This document shows, piece after piece, positions 9,001 to 15,300 of a stretch of 64,000 nucleotides of DNA. The DNA is from Streptomyces pilosus (GTDB lineage Bacteria; Actinomycetota; Actinomycetes; Streptomycetales; Streptomycetaceae): positions 278,739-342,738 of the forward strand of contig NZ_BMTU01000008.1 of assembly GCF_014649835.1 (NCBI RefSeq), in the 5' to 3' direction. The notes beneath the pieces are model-generated. The model saw only the letters and a program-made list of their open reading frames with translations, made no database searches and had not been told where the DNA came from. A program made the position numbers and the translations under genes. Each line of letters starts with the position of its first letter. Position 1 is the first letter of the stretch.

Positions 9001-11497
9001 GGCCCAGGGTGCCGTCGGGCTGCCGGACCACCTTGCCCACCTCGGTGAGGTCGAGGTCGGGGATCGCGGCGTTCGTCCAGTTGCGGCCCAGGACGCCGCC
9101 GTCGTCCGCGGTCAGCGCCTGGGTGGGGGACAGGACGCCGCGGAGCTCCAGGTGGAAGGCGGCCAGGGCGGCCAGGCTGCCCGCCGACTCCACCGCCGGG
9201 TCCATCGCCACCCGGAACAGCTCGCCGCGCTGTGCGTGGGTCACCGGATGGGCGGTGTCCAGGAGCAGCACCTGGCGGGTCAGGGCGTCCAGGTCGAGCG
9301 GGCCGTCGCGGAGCGCGGGAACGGACTGCCGGAGCTGGTCGAGGTGCGCGAGGGTGTCGCGGAGGGCGGGGTGGACGGGGTTCGCCCCGATGCCGGGGCC
9401 GAACACGTCCGTCAGCAGCCGGTCGTACAGCGACTCGGTGGCCGGGTCCGGCTCGGGCTCGATCCCGAACTCGCTCCCGGAGCCGTCCTGGTCGTCCTCC
9501 CAGTCCAGGATCATGTCGACCGAGTCCGGGGAACCCGGATCGGAGGATTCCCCGGCCGGGGCCTCGGCCGGCGCCCGGGAGCTGAGCGGTGTCCCGTCGA
9601 CGGTGACGGGTTGGGCGGGCGGCATCTCGCGGGAGACGACCGGGGCGGGCTCCGCCGTGGAGCCGGCGGTGACCGGCAGCTCCTCCGACTCCGTCCGCAC
9701 GGGCCGGTGGGGCTGCGGGACGTCGGGCGTGGCCCGGGTCTCGGCTGCCTTCGGCACCGTGGAGGACGGCTGGGACCGCTCGGACTCCTCGGGCGCGGGG
9801 GTTCGGACGTCGTCCGGGGCGTCCGTGTCCGCGTCCGTGTCCGCGTTCGCGGCCGACGGCTCGGCGGTGACCGTCGGGTCGCCGGACGGTTCGGTCTGGG
9901 ACCGTGGCTGCGGGATGGCGTTCGGCGAGGCCTGACCCGGGGGCGTGGTGGCCGACGGGGTGGGTGGGGTGGGGGTCGCGAGGGGCGCCTGGGGGTCCTG
10001 CTGCTGTTGCCGCTCCTCGGGGGTGAACCGGGTCGTGCCGTCGTCCGTCGACCGCTGCCGCTCGGTCCCGTCCGGCGTGAAGTCGCTGCTGCCGCCACCC
10101 GGCCGGGCCGGGAGCGGTTCCGGGGCGGCGGAGCCGACGGTGGCGGGCCTGTTGACCGGCAGGGTGTCGTCCGTGCCGGCGGTCCAGTCGGTCCCCGGGT
10201 TCCTCGTCACCGACAGGGTGAGCGTGGAGAAGACGGTGTCGGTGTCGGTGTCCGGGTCGTCCACGAGGGAGTCCCGGTAGGCGTCGTCGTACGCGTTGGT
10301 GTGGGACGAGAGGGAGGAGACGGACGAGACGTCACTGGTGTCGCTGGTGTCGCTGAGGACCGACGCGCTGTCGCTGATGTCGCTGACGTAGGAGTCGGAG
10401 TCGTCGCCGTACGTGTCGTCGTAGGTGTTCCGGTACGTGCTTCCGTCGTCGTACGTGGTGTCGTACCGGTTCTCGTACTCGTACCGGCCGGTGCTTCCGT
10501 TCCCGTACCGGTCGCCGCCGCCGCCCGGCAGGTCGTTGATGTCGCCGGGGCCGAAGCCGAGGTCCTGGAAGAACTTGTTGTTCAGCCATTTCCCGCCGTA
10601 CTCCGCGCCCGTGGAGGCCGCTTCGAAGAGGAGGCCGCTCAGGCCGGCGCTGAGGAACGTGCCGGGGTTGAGCGTGAACGTGCCCAGGAAGATCAAGCCG
10701 GTGAAGGCCTCGGCGAAGGTCTCCGCCTGCCCCTCGTTGAGGAAGCTGAACGGGAGCTCGGAGGCCTCCTTCCAGAAGGTGTCGTTCTTGAAGTACTTGT
10801 TGATGAACCTTCCGCCGACCTCACCGAAGATGCTCCCGAAGAGTCCCGCGAACGCGCCGGCGACCGCCGACTGGCCGATGTCCGTCCAGTCGAACTGGTG
10901 GCGCCGGCGCTCCGGGTCGTCCGGCGCGGTCATGGAGATCAGCTGCGAGGCGAAGGAGACGAACGCCTCCTGGATCGCCTCCAGCAGCACCGACAGCGGG
11001 GTGGGGATGGCGTGCCCCAGCCGCTGGAGGAGCAGCAGGATGGTGAGCGCGGTGCGCGCCTTCTGGATGGCGATCTCGGTGAGCGACGTACCGCCGGTGA
11101 AGACGGCCAGCGCGGCGATCAGGGCCAGCTCGATGTTCATCAGGATGAACTCGAGGAGGATCTGGTACTTCGCCTCGGACAGCTTGATGGAGCGGTCGAT
11201 CTGCCGGGAGCCGAGCTCCCGGAGTTCGTCGGAGAACTTCTGCAGGTGGTTCTGGCCGTCATCGTCGACGAAGAGCTTCATCGCGGCGACGAACTCGCCG
11301 GCGATCCGCGGCGGGAGCGAGTTCCCGGCGGTGGAGATCGCTCCCTTCATCGCGTCGGACAGGTCCCTGACGTCGTCGGCCAGCCGTTTGTAGGGGTTAC
11401 GGCTGTCGAAGCCCAGGTCCTCGTTGCCGGTGGCGACGTTCGCGCCCACCCAGACCTCGATGAACTCCCGCAGGGCCGGCGGGAACATGATGGCCAT
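1..11497 (-). CDS. Giant T7SS effector-like protein with two lonely-Cys-type modules (C-terminus beyond window)
   Basis: The reading frame is open from the ATG at 11497 to base 1, giving 3,832 visible residues without a stop. Residues 1-290 are a helical, partly hydrophobic domain like the N-terminal WXG100-type domain of CpnT-like ESX substrates. A linker follows (about 323-405 rich in Asp, Ser and Tyr; then Pro/Thr/Glu to about 650). Two tandem modules of about 1,035-residue period follow, with Cys at 1097 and 2132 (ACSS and ECFS contexts) and His at 1050 and 2085. They resemble Streptomyces proteins annotated 'lonely Cys domain'. From about 2,660 onward is a further region I do not recognise. 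The ATG abuts the TGA of the upstream WXG100 gene, so translation is probably coupled. Export through the neighbouring secretion system is inferred; the enzymatic role is a hypothesis. Confidence 0.85.
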   Translation of the reverse strand, partial: MAIMFPPALREFIEVWVGANVATGNEDLGFDSRNPYKRLADDVRDLSDAMKGAISTAGNSLPPRIAGEFVAAMKLFVDDDGQNHLQKFSDELRELGSRQIDRSIKLSEAKYQILLEFILMNIELALIAALAVFTGGTSLTEIAIQKARTALTILLLLQRLGHAIPTPLSVLLEAIQEAFVSFASQLISMTAPDDPERRRHQFDWTDIGQSAVAGAFAGLFGSIFGEVGGRFINKYFKNDTFWKEASELPFSFLNEGQAETFAEAFTGLIFLGTFTLNPGTFLSAGLSGLLFEAASTGAEYGGKWLNNKFFQDLGFGPGDINDLPGGGGDRYGNGSTGRYEYENRYDTTYDDGSTYRNTYDDTYGDDSDSYVSDISDSASVLSDTSDTSDVSSVSSLSSHTNAYDDAYRDSLVDDPDTDTDTVFSTLTLSVTRNPGTDWTAGTDDTLPVNRPATVGSAAPEPLPARPGGGSSDFTPDGTERQRSTDDGTTRFTPEERQQQQDPQAPLATPTPPTPSATTPPGQASPNAIPQPRSQTEPSGDPTVTAEPSAANADTDADTDAPDDVRTPAPEESERSQPSSTVPKAAETRATPDVPQPHRPVRTESEELPVTAGSTAEPAPVVSREMPPAQPVTVDGTPLSSRAPAEAPAGESSDPGSPDSVDMILDWEDDQDGSGSEFGIEPEPDPATESLYDRLLTDVFGPGIGANPVHPALRDTLAHLDQLRQSVPALRDGPLDLDALTRQVLLLDTAHPVTHAQRGELFRVAMDPAVESAGSLAALAAFHLELRGVLSPTQALTADDGGVLGRNWTNAAIPDLDLTEVGKVVRQPDGTLGRGGVEPAPWHRPGEPKPYVVMAEGDHRRIVVRGYDGAPRQVPIDVFAELLARDPRLAGLPPDTPVVLLVPDAGARGLDLPRRAADRVGREVWSANGTVKVSPQRDPSQPHVVSLLFGEGLPRADWIRSTPGQVLDPAERENAPEWERDVLSHSVVGDGGVTIGRGVFEGSEAPRRIAALKLATESSELWHYNPVTKDAVKDDEPVPFAGKPVYVFSAHARPGATRVPTTTDPRHHTHQRETGRMLRRRPSLAQLPEDHAVLMEACSSAGPPGVVRTRRGIDDTFVPDPLAVVSESQHVANETGRTAYGGTHMVSFATLPDGTFVHRLYTDSRGRRGQWVEHRPEPAGALLDDRARAAGLHTDPGRPVTDATRERTLRLVRALRLAFGAAIEDDSRYGELLAGVGALEAMRAADPALRDLGPFSMDLFERAAHAVRPGDRGADAYRDLLVRATDTVRGRPGTVLSDFVALPHVTAAARRLGGLPDQDLDTEAARVLRLPGGPAAVGDAERARLFWATVKALEWESRVPDPDALTGRILHLDRPDPARRPELLDLVAQAAAVGVDVDNPTELGAFHLETLGALAPQTLLLDPGGVPTGRRWSPSPPDAATTTLTDRVVVAAPQQGGGYRAVGQERPPWSAPGGSPAYLVWAGGGRDHLLMTLPGGFRARVPYDEVAELLARDPVLNTRPQETTDVVLAVPKAAPAATGPAATGPAATGPAATGPAATGPAPTGPAPTGPAPTGPAGGTADTDPRAVVGAGTGRTVWASQGSVSLAPTGPFRPYVPSLLPSAPGRPAAADWAAVRPGDLTASGTGDTGVDDVTFADRHVTEAPPGPPAALADLLDPGPVGGLDTPLPNLDGVLDGPDTPLSDRQDDGVDGDRAEELTPEEARYRELLADLYGPAVTSNPLYPDFREGLARLDRLRRNDPLLESGPLDLDAVARRVLLLDHADPVTDVQRGRLLGLATAQPAEPAGGLAALAALHLHRQGVLSPTHAMTTGLDGRPRGRDWTRGKGGTDGLDLTRTGRTGPRTDGTLPRDEVEPAPWHRPGGPEPYVVRADGDRDHVVVRGHDGAPREVPLDVFAELLALDTELSGLPADVPVLLLVSDAGGGGLELPRRAADRTGRDVWSADGDVDIAEGPDRNASHPYVVPLRSGRGSDRTDWIRSSPGLLPDPAESAHAPFWEQDLRSHTIVTDQGPIGRAVFEDGERVRLLPGIRHSATATELYHVNRQDGTWAKDDRPVPFAGKPVYVFAAHGSPGETALPTRSNPRHRKREGATGGMLRRRPSLARLPRDHAVVLQECFSATPPGLTRRRKLVTDTFVPDPLSDVSQSQHAANATGRTVYGATQEVGFRYGKDGRVAHYILTYSRGRRGQWVEHRPEPADAALDDRARAAGLHTDPVGPAPEEVRERTLRLVRALRLTFGAAIEDDGHYGELLAGIGALESLRAADPVLRDTVPFSMDLFERAAREIRATEHGEVDGEPGPDAYRDLLARAADAVRLNPGAVLTGFVTLPHVTTVAEGLDGLTDEDVNTEAAHVLGLDPDRVVIGAPERARFFWATVRTLEWESRTPDPGALTGRVLHLDRPDPSRLPDLLDLVARAAAVGVDVDDPVALGAFHLETLGALAPDTLLLDDSGAPAGRSWAQGPPSAAVDVGTALVMAATPDGGHRPLRRAKMPWTTDTTEPAPFLLRGEAGPDHLTMELPGGFRAEVPYEEIAELLAVDPALNGFPRTADIVLASMTPTPNPTPTDPQVTDRRALVGAGTGRGVWTSPGPVGLLAQSDPSLPHVLSLLPMADGRRQQADDWSAARPASASPADAHLSPTTATATTGNETVTPPGPPPPPDPTTALVTSTTGPAPTSPDAPRLDPAMAPPPGRRAPARFQDGRRMPAYVDDLRSLLPSDLTAAEIEQLLANPSTFGQSTVLLRGTEQALDAIDRELERRPDARPADRTQLLDDVRRTLRDKPKTLADGEGRPFPYVNADGKARVLWVRARHHGNWAPFDDGIGDSTKIDSMHRAAATFGLTKNMQANSQYGLGGPIGPAGAAAFGGFGRLALRFGFINKVGYTLTDQRMNQMETRTLDKSRAFLDDIHYEIRVTDPAGRVVTGIDPEPGTAPDPGAAPEPGTDPAVPARFSFGVRKGLLVRLPDSVTKIPKPGRIPRSITLDRDSQYRFVRIEGFGPVAAIRDWAARQIGALPGSSAYTELDVFFSGDSFQRHGGTMARGRITTPPLFADDRKKSPLGVFVVEELIPRTAILVGETDQAEMRDINTSTVRSERSRADGRSLLLQAVAGPAFNFFDPGTAPFDLRLQFGPTAQYSYAKTWSVGLGAAGTLKSAGQVKGPRTALYLVVKSVRVRRAGDNAPPTRFLTWSLDRMTSSEARRLAGWDDGTTLALRNGAAPPFVPAYLTVDRPRTLGMHRVKEFTFDDGLRTRVTPDAADGVGRTLLDAFADGVVDAVSNLNQDLVVPLDQLLPPNLPKGWRTRFNDLLRREPDEVLRAAQALPVPPRWTDPVTYRIALQNTLQILGVLSQQNVTANLEALTTVGLPVRLTDPDSVGTVYYTLRVHGTLTGRRYEGKDVDEGMRFSAQGVDRIDGQTSVKRGVDLGFEGTFSGRDNNVDEMAGLPRNTLGLTVGARQGRQWESETSFGSTVTNEPMSVTNQPTHLYRYDLALTASLSGYWRPRGLIRGLGLGLPGLLVLDEPVNVLFGRTPRGHLRGGGPMTGQVLIGVPVQHTPDADPHADGALNPYLSDEPAPTSLTTERALALAKGDLVLPAGFGAQQPAGRLADRGTPQFKEFRQHPFVIVNVVVSPTLTAEVDRVLRTASGSAWQLVKEGAPTRDAIVRTFTPQHLTSSFDQSSGPLGLVGSGLLGKGPYGELWGTFRYTTTAGNLRALTPPMSMDTEMTLGGTRQAAGKTSNSTGFVFGGQLIYSVAQNPGHGLMGAYGIVANPISRTGTYSLSVVRTVVADMNRKGFTHQVLVAGDVQHWFALLSSRLGTGRVGTAA
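3625..6348 (-). repeat. Module 2 of the giant effector (lonely-Cys / caspase-like candidate)
   Basis: Roughly residues 1717-2625. It starts with YRELLADLYGPA and ends near LPHVLSLLP, paralleling module 1 with an offset of about 3,105 bp. The putative dyad is His 2085 in VYVFAAHG and Cys 2132 in VVLQECFS, the same 47-residue spacing as module 1. Sequence identity is high in motif blocks and low between them, so this is an old intragenic duplication rather than a recent one. Confidence 0.75.
6635..9445 (-). repeat. Module 1 of the giant effector (lonely-Cys / caspase-like candidate)
   Basis: Roughly residues 685-1620 of the giant protein. It begins with a segment like YDRLLTDVFGPG and ends near a PYVPSLLP motif. 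Inside are a YVFSAH segment (His 1050) and, 47 residues later, VLMEACSS (Cys 1097). The order and wording of motifs match module 2: DLDxLxRxVLLLD, EPAPWHRPG, LPRRAADR, DWIRS, RGRRGQWVEHRPEPA, SMDLFERAA, GAFHLETLGALAP. Boundaries are approximate. Confidence 0.75.
6773..6892 (-). repeat. 15-bp x 8 tandem repeat coding an Ala/Thr/Gly/Pro linker
   Basis: Eight in-phase copies of a 15-bp unit (plus-strand ggccggtccggtggg in the first three, ...ggc in the last five). They encode repeated ATGPA or PTGPA in the linker inside module 1 of the giant protein. Because 15 is a multiple of three, copy-number change alters linker length without breaking the frame. Confidence 0.9.
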
Positions 11498-11845
11498 TCA
11501 GCGCCTGATCTCGCTCTCCGAGCCGTGCGCCTCGATGTCCTCCACGGCCTGGGTCTGCGGCCGCTGCACGTGGTCGGCCTCCGCGGCGACCGCGTCGACC
11601 AGCGCCATGAACCCGCTGGTGATGGCGAGAACCGTGTCCGTCACCTGCTGCTGTTCGCGCCGGACCTGCTCGCCGACCGCGTTGGCGAACTCGTCGTCGC
11701 CGCCCTCCTCGCCCCACCAGCCCGCGTACCGGGCGTTGCCGGTCTCGAACCGGGGCAGCATCTCGTCGCCGTGGCGCACGGCGTCGGCGAGGTGCCTGGA
11801 GCCCTGCAGAATCGCCTGGATGTCGGCGGAGTAGTTGCCGGCCAT
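11498..11845 (-). CDS. WXG100-family protein
   Basis: A protein of 115 residues, predicted almost entirely helical, with a GWWG turn near residue 40 that fits the W-x-G hairpin of WXG100 proteins, followed by an acidic EEGGDD stretch. The size (about 100 residues) and the position directly before a gene with a CpnT-like N-terminal domain suggest it is the small helical partner or co-secreted chaperone of the giant effector. Its TGA is followed immediately by the ATG of that gene. No YxxxD/E export motif is evident at its C-terminus, so the partner may carry the signal. Confidence 0.8.
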   Translation of the reverse strand: MAGNYSADIQAILQGSRHLADAVRHGDEMLPRFETGNARYAGWWGEEGGDDEFANAVGEQVRREQQQVTDTVLAITSGFMALVDAVAAEADHVQRPQTQAVEDIEAHGSESEIRR

Positions 11846-11847
11846 GG

Positions 11848-12360
11848 TTACGCGCCCTCCTGCCGTTCCCGTCGTCCGTCGTCCGTGCCGCGGGCCGCCC
11901 CGGGTGGGGCGGCGGGTTCCTCGTCGTCCTCGACGATCTCGTCGCGGAGCCTGCTCATCGCCGTGGGTCCCTCCGCCACGGAGGTCTCGCGGAGCAGCGA
12001 TCCGAAGACGGACTCCCAGTCGACGCCCATCCGTTCCGGGGCGGCGCCGCGCGCGGTCATCCTGGTCAGCGGGTCGAGCGTGGCGACGACCCGGCGGGCC
12101 ATCTCGGCCCGTGCCTTGTTCGCGGCCTCCAGCACCGCCGCGGAGAGCTGGGGGGCGGCCATGGTCCGGTACTTGCCGTCGAGGAACTCCAGGCTGGTCA
12201 GTTCGCCCTTCGCGCCGACGGAGACCCGGACCGACCGGTCCGTCGAACGCGCGGTGACCGACGCCGCGTCCAGTTCGGCGCGTGCCGAGGCCGCGGCCTG
12301 CTCCGCCGCCTTGAGGTGGGCCATCGCCCGCTCCACCCGGTCCTGCATCGGCTGACTCAT
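11848..12360 (-). CDS. YbaB/EbfC-like protein of the T7SS operon
   Basis: 170 residues. The first 110 show the YbaB/EbfC pattern: an amphipathic N-terminal helix rich in Ala, Glu and Arg, then a strand-turn-strand (SVRVSVGAKGELTSLEF), then a helix. YbaB proteins bind DNA non-specifically; copies with this layout are common in actinobacterial WXG100 clusters, where their role is unknown. The C-terminal 50 residues are an acidic, Pro/Arg-rich tail. It starts at an ATG 16 bp after the previous stop and ends 2 bp before the WXG100 gene. A helical secretion partner is an alternative reading. Confidence 0.7.
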   Translation of the reverse strand: MSQPMQDRVERAMAHLKAAEQAAASARAELDAASVTARSTDRSVRVSVGAKGELTSLEFLDGKYRTMAAPQLSAAVLEAANKARAEMARRVVATLDPLTRMTARGAAPERMGVDWESVFGSLLRETSVAEGPTAMSRLRDEIVEDDEEPAAPPGAARGTDDGRRERQEGA

Positions 12361-12376
12361 CCCGCTCCCCTTTCCC

Positions 12377-15300
12377 TCAGCGCCCCAGGGCCTGCGGCGC
12401 GCCGCCCTCGTCGGTGCCCCAGACGTCCTCGTCCTCGGCCAGCCAGGTGGTCCGTTCCCTGTCCCCGCTCTCCGTCTGCGGTCTGTCGCCCGCTCCTGCC
12501 CCGCCCATGGGTCCCATCGGCGGCATGAAGGGCGTGCTGCCGCTGGTCTGCGTGGACCGGGGGACGACGCGGTGTTCCTCGTCGTCGACGGTCGGTGTGG
12601 TGGCGGCCGTCCGGCCGGAGCGGCCGACCACGGGCTCGATGACGGTCCTGGCGCGCTCGCCGGAGCCGCCACCGGCCTCGCCGCCCGCGCCGCGCATCAT
12701 CGGCGGGTACATGCCCGGCGAGCCCGCTCCCGTGCCGGTGCCGCCGGCGGAGGCGCCCGCCGGGGCGTCGCCGCTCTGCGGGCGCCCCAGCGCCGAGGCG
12801 AGGTCGTCCTGGTTGTAGAGGTTGTCGTCGAACACGGAGGAGTAGGCGGAGCCCGTCGAGCCCGGGGAGCCGCCCGGGTCGTAGGCGGAGAGGTCGGGGG
12901 GCTCGGGGAGGTCGGCGATGCGCTGCCGGATCAGCTCGTCGATGTCCTTCTGCTCGGCGCTGATCCGGTCGTACTCGGCCTGGATGTCGCCCATCCGCTG
13001 GTCGTACTCGGCCTTGGCGTCCTTGCGCGCCTGCTCGGCCCCGGTGCGCGCCTCCTCGCGATCCGCCTGGGCGTCGGCCTTCGCCCGGTCGTACTCGCTC
13101 CTGGCCTCGGCCTCGGCGGCGTTCGCCCGTTCGACGGCCTCCCGTTCGGCGGCGTCGACCTCCTCGATCCGCCGGTCGTACTCCTCGCGGGCCACGTCCT
13201 CGCCGGTGCCGGCGGCGATCTCCCGCTCGTACTCCCGGCGTGCCTCGGCGCGTTCCTGCTCGGCGTCCTGCCGCGCCTGGTCCCGCTGTTCCCGGGCTTC
13301 GGCCTTCTCCTGCTCGTACTCCTGCCGCGCCGCCGCCTCCTGACGGTCGGCGTCCCGGAGGGCGGCGTCGCGCTCGGCGCGGGCCTCGGCCTTCTGCTGC
13401 TCGTAGTCGGCCTGTGCCTCGGTCTTGGCGTTCTGGGCGTCCAGCCGGGCCTGCTGCTTCTCCTGCAGGGCCTCGCGGCGGGCCTCCTCCTGCTGGGCCT
13501 CCGCCCTGGACCGCGCGTCGGCCTGGTCCTGCTCGGCGGCTTCCCGCTCGGCGGCGGCCTCCGCCCTGGCGGCCTCCTGCTCCGTCCTGGCCTCGGCCTT
13601 CTCCTTCTCCGCCTCCGCCTTCGCGGCCTCCTGCTCGCGCTCCGCCTCGGCCTTCGCCTGGGCCTGCTCCTGCTTGGCGGCTTCCTTCTCGGCGTCGGCC
13701 TCCGCCTTCGCGGCTTCCTGCTCGGCCTTCGCCTCGGCCTTCTCGGCCTCCTGCTCGGCCTTGGCCTCGGCCTTCTCCTTCTCCGCCTCCGCCTTGGCCG
13801 CTTCCTGCTCGCGCTTCGCCTCGGCCTTCTCGGCCTCCTGCTCGGCCTTCGCCTCCGCCTTCTCCCTATCGGCCTCTTCCTGGGCGGCGGCCTGTTCGGC
13901 CTTGGCCTCGGCTCGGTCGGCTTCGGCCTGGGCCGCGGCGCGTTCCCGTTCCTTCTTCGCCTCGTCCTGCGCCTTCTGGTTCTGCGCGAGGACGAACGCC
14001 TGCTGCTCGGCCGCGGCCTGCTTGGCCTCGGCCTTCTCCTTCGCGGCCTCTTCCTTGGCGGCGGCCTGTTCGGCCTTGGCGTCGGCCTTCTCCTTCGCGG
14101 CTTCGGCCTTGGCGGCATCCTGCTCGGCCTTGGCTTCGGCCTTCTCCTTGTCCTGCTCGGCCTTGGTCTCCGCCTTCTCCCTATCGGCCTCCGCCTTGGC
14201 GGCATCCTGTTCCGCCTTGGCCTCCGCCTTCTCCTTCTCCGCCGCCGCCTTGGCGGCATCCTGCTCGGCCTTGGCCTCGGCCTTCTCCTTCTCCGCCGCC
14301 GCCTTGGCCTCCGCCTTCTCCTTCTCGGCTTCGGCCTTCTCCTTGTCCCGCTCCGCCTTGGCCTCGGCCTTCTCCTTCTCCGCCGCCGCCTTGGCCTCGG
14401 CCTTCTCCTTCTCGGCTTCGGCCTTCTCCTTGTCCCGCTCCGCCTTGGCCTCCGCCTTCTCCTTCTCGGCCTGGGCCTTGGCGGCCGCCGCTTCGGCTTC
14501 CGCCTTCTTCTTCTCGGCGTCGGCCTCCGCCTTCGCGGAGATCTCGGAGAGGGGACGATCGTCCTTGTCGGTGATGCTGGTGTCGAACGCCTTCTCGGCC
14601 GCCTTGAACGCCTTGTGGATCTCGACGATGGCCTCGGCGCCCGCCGTGCTGAGCCAGTCCTGCACGGACTGCTCCCACCGGCGCACCGCCTCGTCGGCGA
14701 TCGCCTTCCACGTGGTCATCTCGCTCGGCCTGCCGTACGACTTGCCCTCGATGACGATGTTGTTCTGGAAGCCGTCCGTCGACACCACGTAGTTGTGCCA
14801 GGAGGTGTACGGACCTGAGCCGCTGGACACCGTCTCGATGTCCGTCTTGTCGTACTGGGTGTCGAAGAGGGTGAGCCGGGCGTTCTGCAGCATGTCGTAG
14901 AGCCAGCGCTGCGGATTGCTCTCGGCCTTCCACGCGTTCCAGGCGTTGGAGAGCTTCTGCGCCTGGGCGAGGAGGACCCCCTGGGCCTCGGCCAGTGCCC
15001 GGGCCGGCTCGGAGGTCACCGTCACGCCGTCGATGGTGACGGCGCTGCTGTCGCCGCCCTTGCCGTTGAGCTGGTCGGCGTAGCCCTCGTAGTTCCGGGC
15101 CAGTTTGTGGATGAGCTCCTTGAAGATGGCGGCCGACGTGCCGTCCCAGGCGTCGCTGCCCTCTCCGATGTTCTCGGTGTCCCACGTACCGACGGTGACC
15201 GCGCTGTCCTCGAAGAACTTGACGACCCGGTCGAAGGCCTTGGCCGTTTCCGTGAAGGTGCGCAGGTCGACGTAGTCGGCGTCGTTCACCGAGTAGCTGC

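Noticed and set aside
56..12355. Very long plus-strand open frames opposite the giant effector (for example 7280-12355, 4004-6037, 56-2296)
   Set aside because: They share codon register with the minus-strand gene, are Arg/Gly/Val/Glu-rich without domains, and cross gene boundaries of the minus-strand operon. They are antisense shadows of a high-GC gene.
12572..14818. Plus-strand Leu/Gly-rich frame that looks like a membrane protein
   Set aside because: It is the complement of the Ala/Glu/Lys coiled-coil repeats; GCC/CTC-rich antisense codons create false hydrophobic runs.
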